From assembly GCF_007786445.1 (NCBI RefSeq), contig NZ_VNJI01000003.1:62001-126000 (forward strand): a stretch of 64,000 nt of DNA. Direction: 5' to 3'. Position numbers and translations under genes: made by a program. This document shows positions 35,399-44,435 of the stretch, in pieces. How positions within the stretch are numbered: the stretch's first letter is position 1; each line of letters opens with the position of its first letter. The DNA comes from Paenibacillus cremeus (lineage in GTDB: Bacteria; Bacillota; Bacilli; Paenibacillales; NBRC-103111). The notes under the pieces were generated by a model. That model saw only the letters and a program-made list of their open reading frames with translations. It did not search any database and was not told where the DNA came from.

Positions 35399-36406
35399 GT
35401 GACCTTTAAAATTTGCACTATTGGATGCGGTTCCTTAGCTTCCCGAGTCCACGGGCCCTCGTACCGTAAATACGCCCAGGATTATTCGGACACCATGCTT
35501 GCAGCCTGCTGCGACCTGGACGCCAAGAAGGCTCAAGCATTCCAGGAGAAGTTCGGCTTTCACAAGCATTATACCGATTTCAAAGAAATGCTGCGGGCGG
35601 AGCAGCCTGATGCGGTATGCCTGGTCGTGCCCGAGCCGCTTACGGCCGCGATGTCGGTGCAGGTCATGGAACTGGGCTTCCCGCTGATGATGGAAAAGCC
35701 CCCGGGTTTAAGCCGCGAAGAGGCGATCAGCATGATCGACGCCTCCGATCGGTACAGCGTTCCACATCAGGTTGCCCTCAACCGCTGGCATGTGCCCATC
35801 GCATTGGAGGCGAAGGTCTTAATCCGCTCACAAGTTGCTAAGGAAGACATTCACTTCATCCGCTACGATTTCTCACGGCTTCACCGGGTGGAGCATGATT
35901 TCGAAACGACGGCCATACACGGGATCAGCGGTGCGGCCTTTTGGGCCGATTCTCCTTACCGTTACGTCCGGTTTCACTATCAGGAGCTGCCTCATCTCGG
36001 CGACAAGGTATCGAATATTTTCATGCACTGTGAATTCGAATCCGGCGCGGTGGCGCACATCAACTTCACACCGGTCTCAGGCATTTCGATTGAGAGGGCA
36101 ACCGTTCAAGCTTTGGGACATACCTTTTTCATGGAATTGCCGATTTGGTCTGCCTACGACCACCCGGGACGGCTTGTTCACGTACATGGCGGAGAGGTGA
36201 AGCTGGACCGCTCCGGGGAGGAAATTTCCGGAAGCGAGGAGCTATTCATTACCAATGGATTTTATGCGGAAAATGAATCCTTCTTTAACGACATTCGGGG
36301 CGGACGCAAACCGCAGTGCGACACACGGGCCGCGCTGCAATTCGTCGAGCTTGCCGACTGCATTCGGTTAAGAAAAACTGAATACGTGCGGGGAGACTAC
36401 CAGTAG
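35399..36406 (+). CDS. Gfo/Idh/MocA-family oxidoreductase
   Basis: This 335-residue NAD(P)-dependent sugar oxidoreductase has the N-terminal Rossmann motif CTIGCGSLASRVHG. The conserved lysine motif is EKPPG (near residue 100), where most relatives have EKP. The C-terminal alpha/beta domain follows. The start is GTG, with AAGGGAG upstream. It is the last gene of the importer 3/sulfatase 4 unit. Members oxidise or epimerise sugar rings or act in NAD-dependent glycoside cleavage; the substrate is unknown. It is distinct from the two close paralogs at 38279 and 41784. Confidence 0.88.
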   Translation: MTFKICTIGCGSLASRVHGPSYRKYAQDYSDTMLAACCDLDAKKAQAFQEKFGFHKHYTDFKEMLRAEQPDAVCLVVPEPLTAAMSVQVMELGFPLMMEKPPGLSREEAISMIDASDRYSVPHQVALNRWHVPIALEAKVLIRSQVAKEDIHFIRYDFSRLHRVEHDFETTAIHGISGAAFWADSPYRYVRFHYQELPHLGDKVSNIFMHCEFESGAVAHINFTPVSGISIERATVQALGHTFFMELPIWSAYDHPGRLVHVHGGEVKLDRSGEEISGSEELFITNGFYAENESFFNDIRGGRKPQCDTRAALQFVELADCIRLRKTEYVRGDYQ

Positions 36407-36503
36407 CAGCAGCTTGTTTGCTTTTAGTGCGGGGAATGGGGTTGCGTGGTAAAATATAGTAATTCGAGCATGCGAAAAATATTCTTGATTCGAGGTAAAC
36501 ACT

Positions 36504-37028
36504 TTGCACCTGATCAACCAAATAACAGACAGTGACTTTATCGGCGGTACCCCTGAATTCATGGATCGCGTTACGCGGTACGGGGCAAGGGGAGTTCTGG
36601 TCGATGACCAGCTCCACGTTGCCATGATGTATATGGCGAAACATAATCTCTACAAGCTTCCAGGCGGAGGCGTAGAAGAGAACGAGCCCGCTGAAGTCGC
36701 GTTTCTGCGTGAAATCAAGGAAGAAACAGGCTATGAAGCCGTAATCATTCATGAGCTTGGAATCATCGAGGAGCATAAGCTCAGGAATGATTTTATGCAG
36801 CTCTCCTATTGTTATATCGCAAGAGCACAGCATGAAGCTCGTCAAGTAACTCTAAGCGAAAATGAAAAGCAGCTTGGGATGAGGGTCAAATGGATGCCCT
36901 TAGAACAAGCGTTAGCATTGATGAATGACTCCATGACCCATTGTACAGATTACTCATTTAAGTTCATGATTTTGCGGGATAAGACGATCCTTGAACAATC
37001 TGTAGACCTCTTATCGCTGAAACGTTGA
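36504..37028 (+). CDS. NUDIX hydrolase
   Basis: This 174-residue protein has a complete Nudix box, G-x5-E-x7-R-E-I-x-E-E-x-G, in GGGVEENEPAEVAFLREIKE and the residues after it. It should hydrolyse a nucleoside diphosphate linked to another moiety, with the box glutamates binding magnesium. The TTG start has GAGGT upstream. Its 3' end overlaps the convergent regulator gene by 18 bases. The substrate is not predictable, and it may be unrelated to the sugar genes. Confidence 0.85.
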   Translation: MHLINQITDSDFIGGTPEFMDRVTRYGARGVLVDDQLHVAMMYMAKHNLYKLPGGGVEENEPAEVAFLREIKEETGYEAVIIHELGIIEEHKLRNDFMQLSYCYIARAQHEARQVTLSENEKQLGMRVKWMPLEQALALMNDSMTHCTDYSFKFMILRDKTILEQSVDLLSLKR

Positions 37029-38066
37029 CGACTGCCGAGCAATCACTTGATAAGGCATGAGCATTTTGAACGGCAGCGGATACGCTCCTTGCAAATAATC
37101 GATCAACGTTTTGGCGGCGACCATGCCGATTTCAGCTTTAGGAATATGAATCGAAGACAACGGAGGGCTGGTATATTGCGAAAGCTCGATATTATCCAGC
37201 CCGATGAAAGCCATGTCTTCGGGGATGCGAAGACCAATCTCCGTCGCCGCCCGCATGGCCGGCATCGCCATCATATCGCTCGCCGAAAACATGGCCGTTG
37301 GCAAGTCTTGATTGCGCTTAAACATGTCCAGCATACCGCTGTAGCTTTTATTAACATCCCATTCGGCATTGATGACCCAGTTCGGATTCAAGTCCAGCCC
37401 CGCCTCCTGCAAGGCCAGCTTATATCCTCGGTATCGTTTCTCCCGTTCCATCTCTCCGGTGAGTCCAGCTCCCCCTATGAAACCGATTTTCTTGTGCCCT
37501 TGGTCAAGCAGATGACGAACCGCAGACGAAGCCGCAGCTACCCGATCATAAGCGATGACAGGAACACTGGAATCGGAAATATCAATCCCTACAATATAGG
37601 GAAAATGCTTCTTAATCAGCTCATAAACCTCCGGCTTAATGCCCTCCACTACAATCATTCCACGAATATGCTTGTAATCGTGAACCATTTTTTGCAGGAT
37701 CGCCTCATTCTGAATGTCGTCCAAATTATGCATGAACGCAAGCGAATACCCGAATTTGGCGAGCCCTTTCTCAATCCCCTCCAGGATGGGGGAGAAATAG
37801 GGGTACATATGTTTACTGGAGATCGAAACAGAAACGATGCAGCCCACTTGGTTATCGGAGGGAATGTCTGTTGTCCGGTCACCTGGAAGGGATGGTTTGG
37901 TTAAAAAAGCGGCGCCCCCGACACGTTCAACACCTGCTTTGCTAAGCTCCGTCAGATCTCTACGAATGGTCGCTGGGGAAACGTTCAATTGTTCGCTAAG
38001 CTCATGGATTTTCATCATCGCATGCTTTTTGAGCAGCTGAAGGATTTCATTCTGTCTTTCGTTCAT
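37011..38066 (-). CDS. Transcription regulator: DeoR-type HTH fused to LacI-type sugar-binding domain
   Basis: In this 351-residue protein, residues 1-55 (RQNEILQLLKKHAMMKIHEL, then VSPATIRRDLTELSKAG) are a DeoR-type winged helix. Residues about 75-345 are a periplasmic-binding-protein-like sensor (GCIVSVSIS, FIGGAGLTGEMEREKRYRGY, TAMFSASDMMAMPAMRAA, FIGLDNIELSQYTSPPLSSI). DeoR regulators normally carry a sugar-phosphate-binding domain and LacI regulators a different head, so this is a hybrid. It is divergent from the amino-sugar operon at 38279 and probably its repressor. ATG 38066 is preferred to TTG 38069. Confidence 0.9.
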   Translation of the reverse strand: MNERQNEILQLLKKHAMMKIHELSEQLNVSPATIRRDLTELSKAGVERVGGAAFLTKPSLPGDRTTDIPSDNQVGCIVSVSISSKHMYPYFSPILEGIEKGLAKFGYSLAFMHNLDDIQNEAILQKMVHDYKHIRGMIVVEGIKPEVYELIKKHFPYIVGIDISDSSVPVIAYDRVAAASSAVRHLLDQGHKKIGFIGGAGLTGEMEREKRYRGYKLALQEAGLDLNPNWVINAEWDVNKSYSGMLDMFKRNQDLPTAMFSASDMMAMPAMRAATEIGLRIPEDMAFIGLDNIELSQYTSPPLSSIHIPKAEIGMVAAKTLIDYLQGAYPLPFKMLMPYQVIARQSSTFQR

Positions 38067-38278
38067 CAAGAACCCGCCCCTTAGCCTAATCTTTTGTGAC
38101 CATAATCTTACAATAAAAACAGAAGTTGTTCGATGTCAAGCAGGCGTCGGATGTTCTTTTTGTCCCCTACAAGCAATATATTGATGATAAGAACCGAACA
38201 TGACATGCTCATTAAATTCCACAGATAAGCCACTTCGTGTTCACCCATTTTCAAAACAGCAAAGGAGCAGGACAACGT

Positions 38279-39550
38279 ATGATTAAGGCTGCCTTAATTG
38301 GAGCAGGGCGCAGAGGAATATTTGCCTATGCCTCCTACGCGCTGAAAAGACCGGACGAAATTCAATTTATTGCCGTCGCTGAACCTAACGAGGAACGGCG
38401 CAGCTTGCTGGCAAGGGAGCATGGCATCCCCCCGGAAATGCAATTTACATCTTGGCAGGAGCTGTTAGACCGCCCTCAGCTGTGCGATGTCGTGCTCATC
38501 TGCACGCAGGACCGTGAGCATTATGAGCCTGCCATGAAAGCGCTGGAGCGGGGCTACCACATTTTGCTCGAGAAGCCGATGTCCCCGAACCCGCTGGAAA
38601 CCATACGATTGGCGGAGGAGGCGGAGCGCAGAAATCGGATCATGACGGTGTGCCATGTGTCCCGCTACGATACCTATTACAGTACGCTCAAGCAATTGCT
38701 GGATGCCAAGGTGATTGGAAAAGTGATGACGGTGCAGTGGACGGAAAATGTCGGCTTCTGGCACCATTCGCACAGCTTCGTTCGCGGGAACTGGCGCAAT
38801 TCCGATGAAACGAGCCCGATGATTCTGCAAAAAAGCTGCCATGATATGGATATGCTGCAATGGCTCATTGGAGGGAACTGCGTAGAGGTATCCTCGTTCG
38901 GAAAGCTGTCTTATTTCAAGCCCGAGAATGCTCCGGCGGGCTCGACCGAGCGATGCACCGATGGCTGCGCGGTGGAGCATGAATGTCCATTCTCAGCAAT
39001 TAAGCATTACTATAACGAGAAGGACAGCGGCTTTCCGATGGCGGTTTGTTTGACACCGACGCTCGAAGCCAGATTGAAAGCCATTAAGGAAGGGCCTTAC
39101 GGCCGGTGCGTGTTCCGCTGCGACAATAATGTGGTCGACCACCAGGTGGTGAACCTGATCTTTAACAACGAGGTCACCGTCGCTTTTACAATGACAGCGT
39201 TCTCAACGGAGAATACGCGTACGTTTAAGATCATGGGCACGGAAGGTGAAATTAAAGGGCATCATGAGAACAATGAAATTGAGATTAACTATTTTTCGGG
39301 GAAAAAAGAAATCATTCGCCCTGAGCGTTACGAAGGCGGGCATGGCGGGGCGGATTACTTGACGATGCGAGATTTTGTCCGGCAGGTCGCGAGCAAGGAT
39401 CTGGCTGGCAAAACGTCCGCAGCCGTCTCGGCCAGAAGCCACTTGATCGCGTTTGCGGCTGAGCATTCTCGGATCACCGGCAGAACGATTCAGTTGAACG
39501 AATACATCCAAGAATTGAAGCGTGGTGAACGTCATGCAAGCCAAGCTTAA
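38279..39550 (+). CDS. Gfo/Idh/MocA-family oxidoreductase, paralog 1, with five-cysteine insert
   Basis: This 423-residue oxidoreductase has the NAD-binding motif LIGAGRRG, EKP at LEKPMSPNP and a C-terminal domain. An insert holds Cys226, Cys230 and Cys236 (C-T-D-G-C-x5-C) and Cys277 and Cys281 (C-V-F-R-C), all kept in the paralog at 41784; a structural metal is plausible. ATG 38279 has AAAGGAGC upstream. It is the first gene of a run with a ROK kinase and NagA, so N-acetylamino-sugar derivatives are the likely substrates. It could be a dehydrogenase or part of an oxidation-dependent glycosidase route. Confidence 0.88.
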   Translation: MIKAALIGAGRRGIFAYASYALKRPDEIQFIAVAEPNEERRSLLAREHGIPPEMQFTSWQELLDRPQLCDVVLICTQDREHYEPAMKALERGYHILLEKPMSPNPLETIRLAEEAERRNRIMTVCHVSRYDTYYSTLKQLLDAKVIGKVMTVQWTENVGFWHHSHSFVRGNWRNSDETSPMILQKSCHDMDMLQWLIGGNCVEVSSFGKLSYFKPENAPAGSTERCTDGCAVEHECPFSAIKHYYNEKDSGFPMAVCLTPTLEARLKAIKEGPYGRCVFRCDNNVVDHQVVNLIFNNEVTVAFTMTAFSTENTRTFKIMGTEGEIKGHHENNEIEINYFSGKKEIIRPERYEGGHGGADYLTMRDFVRQVASKDLAGKTSAAVSARSHLIAFAAEHSRITGRTIQLNEYIQELKRGERHASQA

Positions 39551-39566
39551 ATCCGAGGAGAATCAC

Positions 39567-40556
39567 ATGAAGCAGGCCGTTATTGGAGTGGATATCGGAG
39601 GCACCAATACTGTAATCGGCGTTTTTGACGAGGCATCAAATGGAAATGGGACGTCCAGGCTGCTCACCAAACGGACGATCCCCACGCTGAAGCCGGATTT
39701 TCCGAACAAAACGAGCCATCCCGCCATTTTTTTCGACGCCTTGACTAGAGCTATTGAACAGCTGGCCGAGGAGGCAGGTTACGCAGGACGCATTTCCAAA
39801 GTCGGAGCCGGCGTGCCGGGTAGGGTGGACCCGATCCAAGGCATGGCGCTTGGGGCATCTAATCTTGGCTGGGTGAACGTACCGTTCTCGGACGAGATGA
39901 GCCGAAGGTTAGGTGGAACTCCGGTTTACATCGACAACGATGTGCGAATCTATACGCTGGGGGAGGCTATCGCAGGGGCGGGGAGAGGCTTCGCTAATCT
40001 GATCGGCCTCACGCTCGGTACGGGAATCGCCGCATCGCTGTTCGTTGACGGGCGAATGGTGCGCGGGAGCAGCTTTTATGCCGGCGAAATCGGCCATGAC
40101 ACGGTTGCGGGCGAGCACTCCCCCTGCAACTGCGGCAAACGCGGCTGTCTCGAGACGATCGCGTCGGCCTCCGGCATTGCCCGATTGGCGAAGGAAGCCG
40201 TTGCCTCGGGCAAGGATACGTGCCTTCGTGACTTGGAGCAGCCGATTACATCTTATGACGTCTATCAGGCTTGCTTGAAAGGCGATTCCTTTGCGCAGCA
40301 GCTGTTCCGCGATGTGGGAACGACGCTCGCTCATAAGCTCATGACGGCGATCTTTCTACTCAATCCCGAGGTGATCATCATTGGAGGTGGTGCAGCGTCG
40401 GCGGGTGAATTTTTGCTTGCGCCGATCCGCGAGACCATTGAAGCGCAGTATCCCGCGCTGCTTAAACGACCGCAGGTTTGCCTGGGTGAACTGGGAGATT
40501 CGGCCGGACTTATCGGGGCGGCGGCCTTTGCAACACGCCAGTCGGAATTCATTTGA
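39567..40556 (+). CDS. ROK-family sugar kinase
   Basis: This 329-residue ROK protein lacks a DNA-binding head, so it is a kinase rather than a NagC-type repressor. The phosphate loop DIGGTN is at Asp9-Asn14. The ROK zinc motif is CNCGKRGCLE (C-x-C-G-x2-G-C-x-E). An ATP-binding IIGGGAA segment lies near the C-terminus. ATG 39567 has GAGGAGA upstream. Beside nagA it probably phosphorylates N-acetylglucosamine, N-acetylmannosamine or a related sugar at C6, giving the substrate for the deacetylase. Confidence 0.92.
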   Translation: MKQAVIGVDIGGTNTVIGVFDEASNGNGTSRLLTKRTIPTLKPDFPNKTSHPAIFFDALTRAIEQLAEEAGYAGRISKVGAGVPGRVDPIQGMALGASNLGWVNVPFSDEMSRRLGGTPVYIDNDVRIYTLGEAIAGAGRGFANLIGLTLGTGIAASLFVDGRMVRGSSFYAGEIGHDTVAGEHSPCNCGKRGCLETIASASGIARLAKEAVASGKDTCLRDLEQPITSYDVYQACLKGDSFAQQLFRDVGTTLAHKLMTAIFLLNPEVIIIGGGAASAGEFLLAPIRETIEAQYPALLKRPQVCLGELGDSAGLIGAAAFATRQSEFI

Positions 40557-40583
40557 AAGAAGGCAAGGGAGGAAGGACACTCA

Positions 40584-41735
40584 ATGAGCACGCTTTATGT
40601 TAACGGCAGACTGTACACACCGAACGGCATTGTGGAGAACGGCCGCATCCTTGTAAGCTCAAATGGACAGATCGAAGCTATCGGTGGACCCGAGCTCGAA
40701 GCAGCCCCAGGCGCTGTAATAGAAGATGTAGCTGGCGCTAGCGTGCTTCCGGGCTTTATCGATGTTCATGTGCACGGCGGCAATGGCTTCAACATGATGG
40801 AAGGCACCTTGAACGATCTGAATGAAATGAGCACCTTTCATGCCGCTCACGGGACAACGTCGTTTCTGGCCACCACTTCAACGAATGCCAAAGAGAAGAC
40901 GATCAGAGCGCTTCAATGTGCGGCGGAAGCCCACACAACCGGCCTTTCCGGTGCCGACCTGCTGGGCGTTCATCTGGAGGGACCCTTCATTAACGACAAG
41001 CGGCGTGGGGCGCAAAAAAGGGAGCACATCCGTCTGCCGAGCCCAAGTGAGCTTGCCGAATATATCGCTGCCTCAGGGAATACGATCCGCTTGGTTACGC
41101 TTGCACCGGAGGTCGAAGGCGGCTTCAAAGCGGTGGAATGGCTCGTGAACCGCGGGATTTCCGTTTCGATCGGGCATTCGGATGCAACCTTCGAGCAGGT
41201 AGAGCGGGCCGTCAAGCTTGGCGTCAACCATACGACCCACCACTTCAACGGCATGAGTCCTCTGCATCATCGCGAGCCTGGGGTCGCCGGTGCGGGACTT
41301 ATTTTGAATGAAATTACGACCGAGCTGATCGCTGATGGCATACATGTTCATCCTGCTGTGATTAAGCTTCTTTTTGAAACGAAGACGCCTGAGAACGTGT
41401 GTATGATTACCGATGCAGTTACCTGTGCCGGCCTGCCGGATGGAGAGTACGGGCATGTCACCATGACGAACGGGCAAATTTATTTGAAGGATGGAAGCAG
41501 CTTGGCAGGCAGCTCTCTTACGACGATTCAGGCGCTAAAAAATGTCATGCAATTTACCGGTTATCCGATGGAGCACATTCTCCCTTCGTTAACGCTGGTC
41601 CCGGCCAGACAAATTGGGGTTCAGGACCGGAAAGGCTCCTTGGAAAAGGGAAAGGATGCGGATTTTCTACTGGTGGACGACGAATTGGAGATCCAAGCTA
41701 CCTATGTGAAAGGCCATGCCGTCTACAGGAAGTAA
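40584..41735 (+). CDS. nagA: N-acetylglucosamine-6-phosphate deacetylase
   Basis: This 383-residue amidohydrolase removes acetate from N-acetylglucosamine 6-phosphate. Metal and catalytic marks are all present: His62-x-His64 (FIDVHVHGG), the HLEGPF glutamate, GHSDAT, THHFNGM and the catalytic Asp in MITDAV. AGGGAGGAAGG precedes the ATG. It sits 27 bases after the ROK kinase gene. No glucosamine-6-phosphate deaminase (nagB) is in the window, so the next step is encoded elsewhere or differs. N-acetylgalactosamine 6-phosphate is a possible alternative substrate. Confidence 0.93.
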   Translation: MSTLYVNGRLYTPNGIVENGRILVSSNGQIEAIGGPELEAAPGAVIEDVAGASVLPGFIDVHVHGGNGFNMMEGTLNDLNEMSTFHAAHGTTSFLATTSTNAKEKTIRALQCAAEAHTTGLSGADLLGVHLEGPFINDKRRGAQKREHIRLPSPSELAEYIAASGNTIRLVTLAPEVEGGFKAVEWLVNRGISVSIGHSDATFEQVERAVKLGVNHTTHHFNGMSPLHHREPGVAGAGLILNEITTELIADGIHVHPAVIKLLFETKTPENVCMITDAVTCAGLPDGEYGHVTMTNGQIYLKDGSSLAGSSLTTIQALKNVMQFTGYPMEHILPSLTLVPARQIGVQDRKGSLEKGKDADFLLVDDELEIQATYVKGHAVYRK

Positions 41736-41783
41736 GTAACCATTCTACATACATAATGAACTGACCTAAAGGAGAGTGTGGAA

Positions 41784-43028
41784 ATGATACAAGCCGCTTT
41801 AATCGGTGCAGGCAGCAGAGGGATGTTCGCCTACGCTTCGTACGCGCTGAACAGGCCGGATGAAATCCAGTTTGTGGCCGTTGCGGAGCCGAACGAAGAG
41901 AGACGAGCGTTATTTGCCAAGCTGCATAATATCCCGCCGGAACGCCAATTCTCTTCCTGGCAGGGGCTACTGTCACAGCCACAGCTGTGCGAAGCTTTGC
42001 TCATTTGCACGCAGGACTCGCAGCATTATGAGCCTACGATGGCTGCCTTAGACAAGGGGTATCAAATTTTACTCGAAAAGCCGATGTCTCCCCATCCTCG
42101 TGAATCGCTGGAGATGGCGGAAAAGGCGGAGTCCTTGGGAAGGCTGTTAACGATTTGCCACGGCATGCGGTATTCCACCTATTACAGCACCTTAAAGCAG
42201 CTGATGGATCAGCAGATCATCGGCAGAACGATGTCGATCCAGTGGACTGAAAACGTAGGGTTCTGGCATCAGGCGCACAGCTTCGTTAGAGGCAACTGGC
42301 GGAACAGCAAGGAATCCAGCCCGATGATTCTGCAAAAGAGCTGCCACGATATGGATATGCTGCAGTGGCTTGTGGGTGGCGAATGCGTGCAGGTCTCTTC
42401 CTTTGGGAGCCTGACACACTTTACGGAGGCGAATGCCCCGGAAGGCTCGACGGTTCGATGTACGGACGGCTGTAAGGTGGAGCATGAGTGTCTTTACTCC
42501 GCGCTCAAGCTTTATTATCACGATAAAGACGAATGGCCAGCCAAGGTCGTCGCGCTCGAACCGAATCGGGAAGCCCGATTAAAAGCGCTTAAAGAAGGCC
42601 CGTACGGCCGATGTGTGTATCACTGCGACAACGATGTAGTGGATCACCAGGTCGCGAATTTACTCTTTGATAACGAAGTGACCGTCGCGTTTACCATGAC
42701 TGCGTTTACGAACGAGATTAATCGCACCTTCAAAATCATGGGGACGACCGGGGAAATTCGCGGCAATCATAAGCGCAATGAGATTGAAATCCATCATTTT
42801 TCGGGCAAGAGACAGGTGATCACTCCAGAGCGGGTGGCCGGCGGGCACGATGGGGCAGACACGCTGATCATGAGAGATTTTATCAAGCAGGTGAATCGCC
42901 GATCGACCGGTAGAACCTCGGCTATGGTTTCCGCCAAAAGCCATTTGATCGCCTTCGCTGTAGAGCACTCTCGCGTTACGGGGAAAACGGTAGTCTTGGA
43001 AGACTACATCAATGGATTAAAGAGCTAG
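41784..43028 (+). CDS. Gfo/Idh/MocA-family oxidoreductase, paralog 2, with five-cysteine insert
   Basis: This 414-residue protein is very similar to the one at 38279 over its whole length (for example the shared NVGFWH, HSFVRGNWRNS and SPMILQKSCHDMDMLQWL). The same five cysteines are kept (RCTDGCKVEHEC and CVYHC). AAAGGAGA is eight bases before ATG 41784; a GTG at 41778 is too close to the ribosome site. It is followed after 27 bases by the CUT1 importer genes. Keeping two diverging copies in one operon suggests different sugar isomers or an oxidise-then-reduce pair. Confidence 0.88.
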   Translation: MIQAALIGAGSRGMFAYASYALNRPDEIQFVAVAEPNEERRALFAKLHNIPPERQFSSWQGLLSQPQLCEALLICTQDSQHYEPTMAALDKGYQILLEKPMSPHPRESLEMAEKAESLGRLLTICHGMRYSTYYSTLKQLMDQQIIGRTMSIQWTENVGFWHQAHSFVRGNWRNSKESSPMILQKSCHDMDMLQWLVGGECVQVSSFGSLTHFTEANAPEGSTVRCTDGCKVEHECLYSALKLYYHDKDEWPAKVVALEPNREARLKALKEGPYGRCVYHCDNDVVDHQVANLLFDNEVTVAFTMTAFTNEINRTFKIMGTTGEIRGNHKRNEIEIHHFSGKRQVITPERVAGGHDGADTLIMRDFIKQVNRRSTGRTSAMVSAKSHLIAFAVEHSRVTGKTVVLEDYINGLKS

Positions 43029-43055
43029 ATCATAAAAGCAGGGGAGTGGTGCGCA

Positions 43056-44333
43056 ATGAAAAAGTGGATTTCCATGCTTACTGTCGCGGGAGTAGCTTTG
43101 GCCATGACAGCGTGCTCTTCGTCGTCAACACCCAGCGGGAGTAAGGATAAGCCGGTTGAGCTTTCCTACGGGCTGTGGGATCAGAACCAGGCGCCGGCCA
43201 TGCAGGAGATTGCGAAAAAATTTACGGAATCCCACCCGAACATTACAGTCAAAATTGAGGTCACGCCGTTTGACCAATACTGGACGAAGCTGGAAACGGC
43301 AGCGACAGGCGGTACATTGCCGGACGTCTTCTGGATCAACGCCGCCAATTTTGTTAAGTATGCCTCGAACAAAATGCTAGTTCCTCTGTCGGATAAAGCG
43401 AAAACGGATAACATGAGCTTAGATAATTATCCCAAATCGCTTGTCGACCTGTATTCGTTGAACGGAACCCTCTACGGGATGCCGAAGGATTTTGATACGA
43501 TCGGACTCTGGTACAACAAGAAAATGTTCGACGATGCAGGAATGAAATACCCTGACGATACTTGGGACTGGAAAAAGCTACAGGAAGCGGCGCAAAAGCT
43601 GACGAACCCATCCAAAGGCGTGTGGGGCATGGCGTCCGCGTTGGCGAAGAGCCAGCAAACCACCTTTTATAATACCATCCTGCAAGCCGGCGGCTATGTG
43701 ATTTCACCTGATAAAAAAACGTCCGGCTACGACAAACCGGAGGCGATTGAGGGCCTTAAATTCTGGTCGGATTTGATCAAAAATCAATGGTCGCCGACCG
43801 TTGCGCAAATGACCGATACCGCTGCAAGAAACTTGTTCGAATCCGGCAAGGTCGCGATGCTGATGGATGGCTCCTGGACGCAAATTGAATTCAACCAAAA
43901 CGAATACACCAAGGACAAAGTCGATGTCGCTCCGCTGCCGCAAGGCAAGGTTCGTGCTACGGTCATTCACGGCTTAAGCAATGTTATGGCTGCCAGCTCA
44001 AAAAAGCAGAAGGAAGCCTGGGAGTTCGTGAAGTTCCTGGGCTCCAAGGAGGCTGCCGACATCCAGGCTAGAACCGGTACCGTAATCCCCGCTTTTAATG
44101 GTACACAGGATGCTTGGGTGAAATCCAATCCGAATTTCCATCTTCAAGTGTTTATCGATGAGCTGAAATATGCGGTGCCGTACCCATCCTCTAAAGAGAC
44201 GGCCAAATGGCAGAATGAAGAAAAGGCTACTTTCAACAAAGGGTTGTCCGGGGAAATTCCGATGGAAGAAGCGGCCAAGCAAGTAGCAGCCAAAATGAAT
44301 GCCATCCTCAAGGAAGAGCAAAACAGCAAATAA
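43056..44333 (+). CDS. Solute-binding lipoprotein of importer 4 (CUT1 sugar family)
   Basis: This 425-residue exported protein has lipobox AMTAC (Cys20). The pattern is that of family 1 sugar-binding proteins (IAKKFTESHPNITVKIEVTP, GTLPDVFWINA, DTIGLWYNKKMFDDAG, VAMLMDGSW), like MsmE or MalE. It is shorter than the three LplA-type proteins earlier in the window and belongs to a different importer class. GGGGAG precedes the ATG. With the permeases at 44436 and 45473 it should import an amino-sugar oligosaccharide for the NagA/ROK genes upstream. Confidence 0.93.
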   Translation: MKKWISMLTVAGVALAMTACSSSSTPSGSKDKPVELSYGLWDQNQAPAMQEIAKKFTESHPNITVKIEVTPFDQYWTKLETAATGGTLPDVFWINAANFVKYASNKMLVPLSDKAKTDNMSLDNYPKSLVDLYSLNGTLYGMPKDFDTIGLWYNKKMFDDAGMKYPDDTWDWKKLQEAAQKLTNPSKGVWGMASALAKSQQTTFYNTILQAGGYVISPDKKTSGYDKPEAIEGLKFWSDLIKNQWSPTVAQMTDTAARNLFESGKVAMLMDGSWTQIEFNQNEYTKDKVDVAPLPQGKVRATVIHGLSNVMAASSKKQKEAWEFVKFLGSKEAADIQARTGTVIPAFNGTQDAWVKSNPNFHLQVFIDELKYAVPYPSSKETAKWQNEEKATFNKGLSGEIPMEEAAKQVAAKMNAILKEEQNSK

Positions 44334-44337
44334 GCGC

Positions 44338-44401
44338 GTGCCCGGCCCTGGCTTGACCCATACCTTAGCACCTTAATCCCGAGTACCCTAGGGCGGGGCA
44401 C
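44338..44401 (+). promoter_or_regulatory. Intra-operon GC-rich hairpin
   Basis: GTGCCCGGCCCT (44338-44349) pairs with AGGGCGGGGCAC (44390-44401) with one G-G mismatch around a 40-base loop. No T-run follows. As at 31937, it lies directly between a binding-protein gene and its permeases, so a role in setting mRNA stoichiometry is likely. Confidence 0.55.
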
Positions 44402-44435
44402 CCCAAATGAACGACCTTTGTAAGGAGGCCGCGAC

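Noticed and set aside
37011-37028. Overlap of the NUDIX and regulator genes as evidence of a frame error
   Set aside because: Convergent genes overlapping by a few codons are normal, and both proteins end with family-consistent residues.
38067-38278. Operator repeats for the hybrid regulator
   Set aside because: Several TGTTC/GAACA-like words occur (around 38125, 38152 and 38193), but spacing and symmetry are not consistent enough to call a site.
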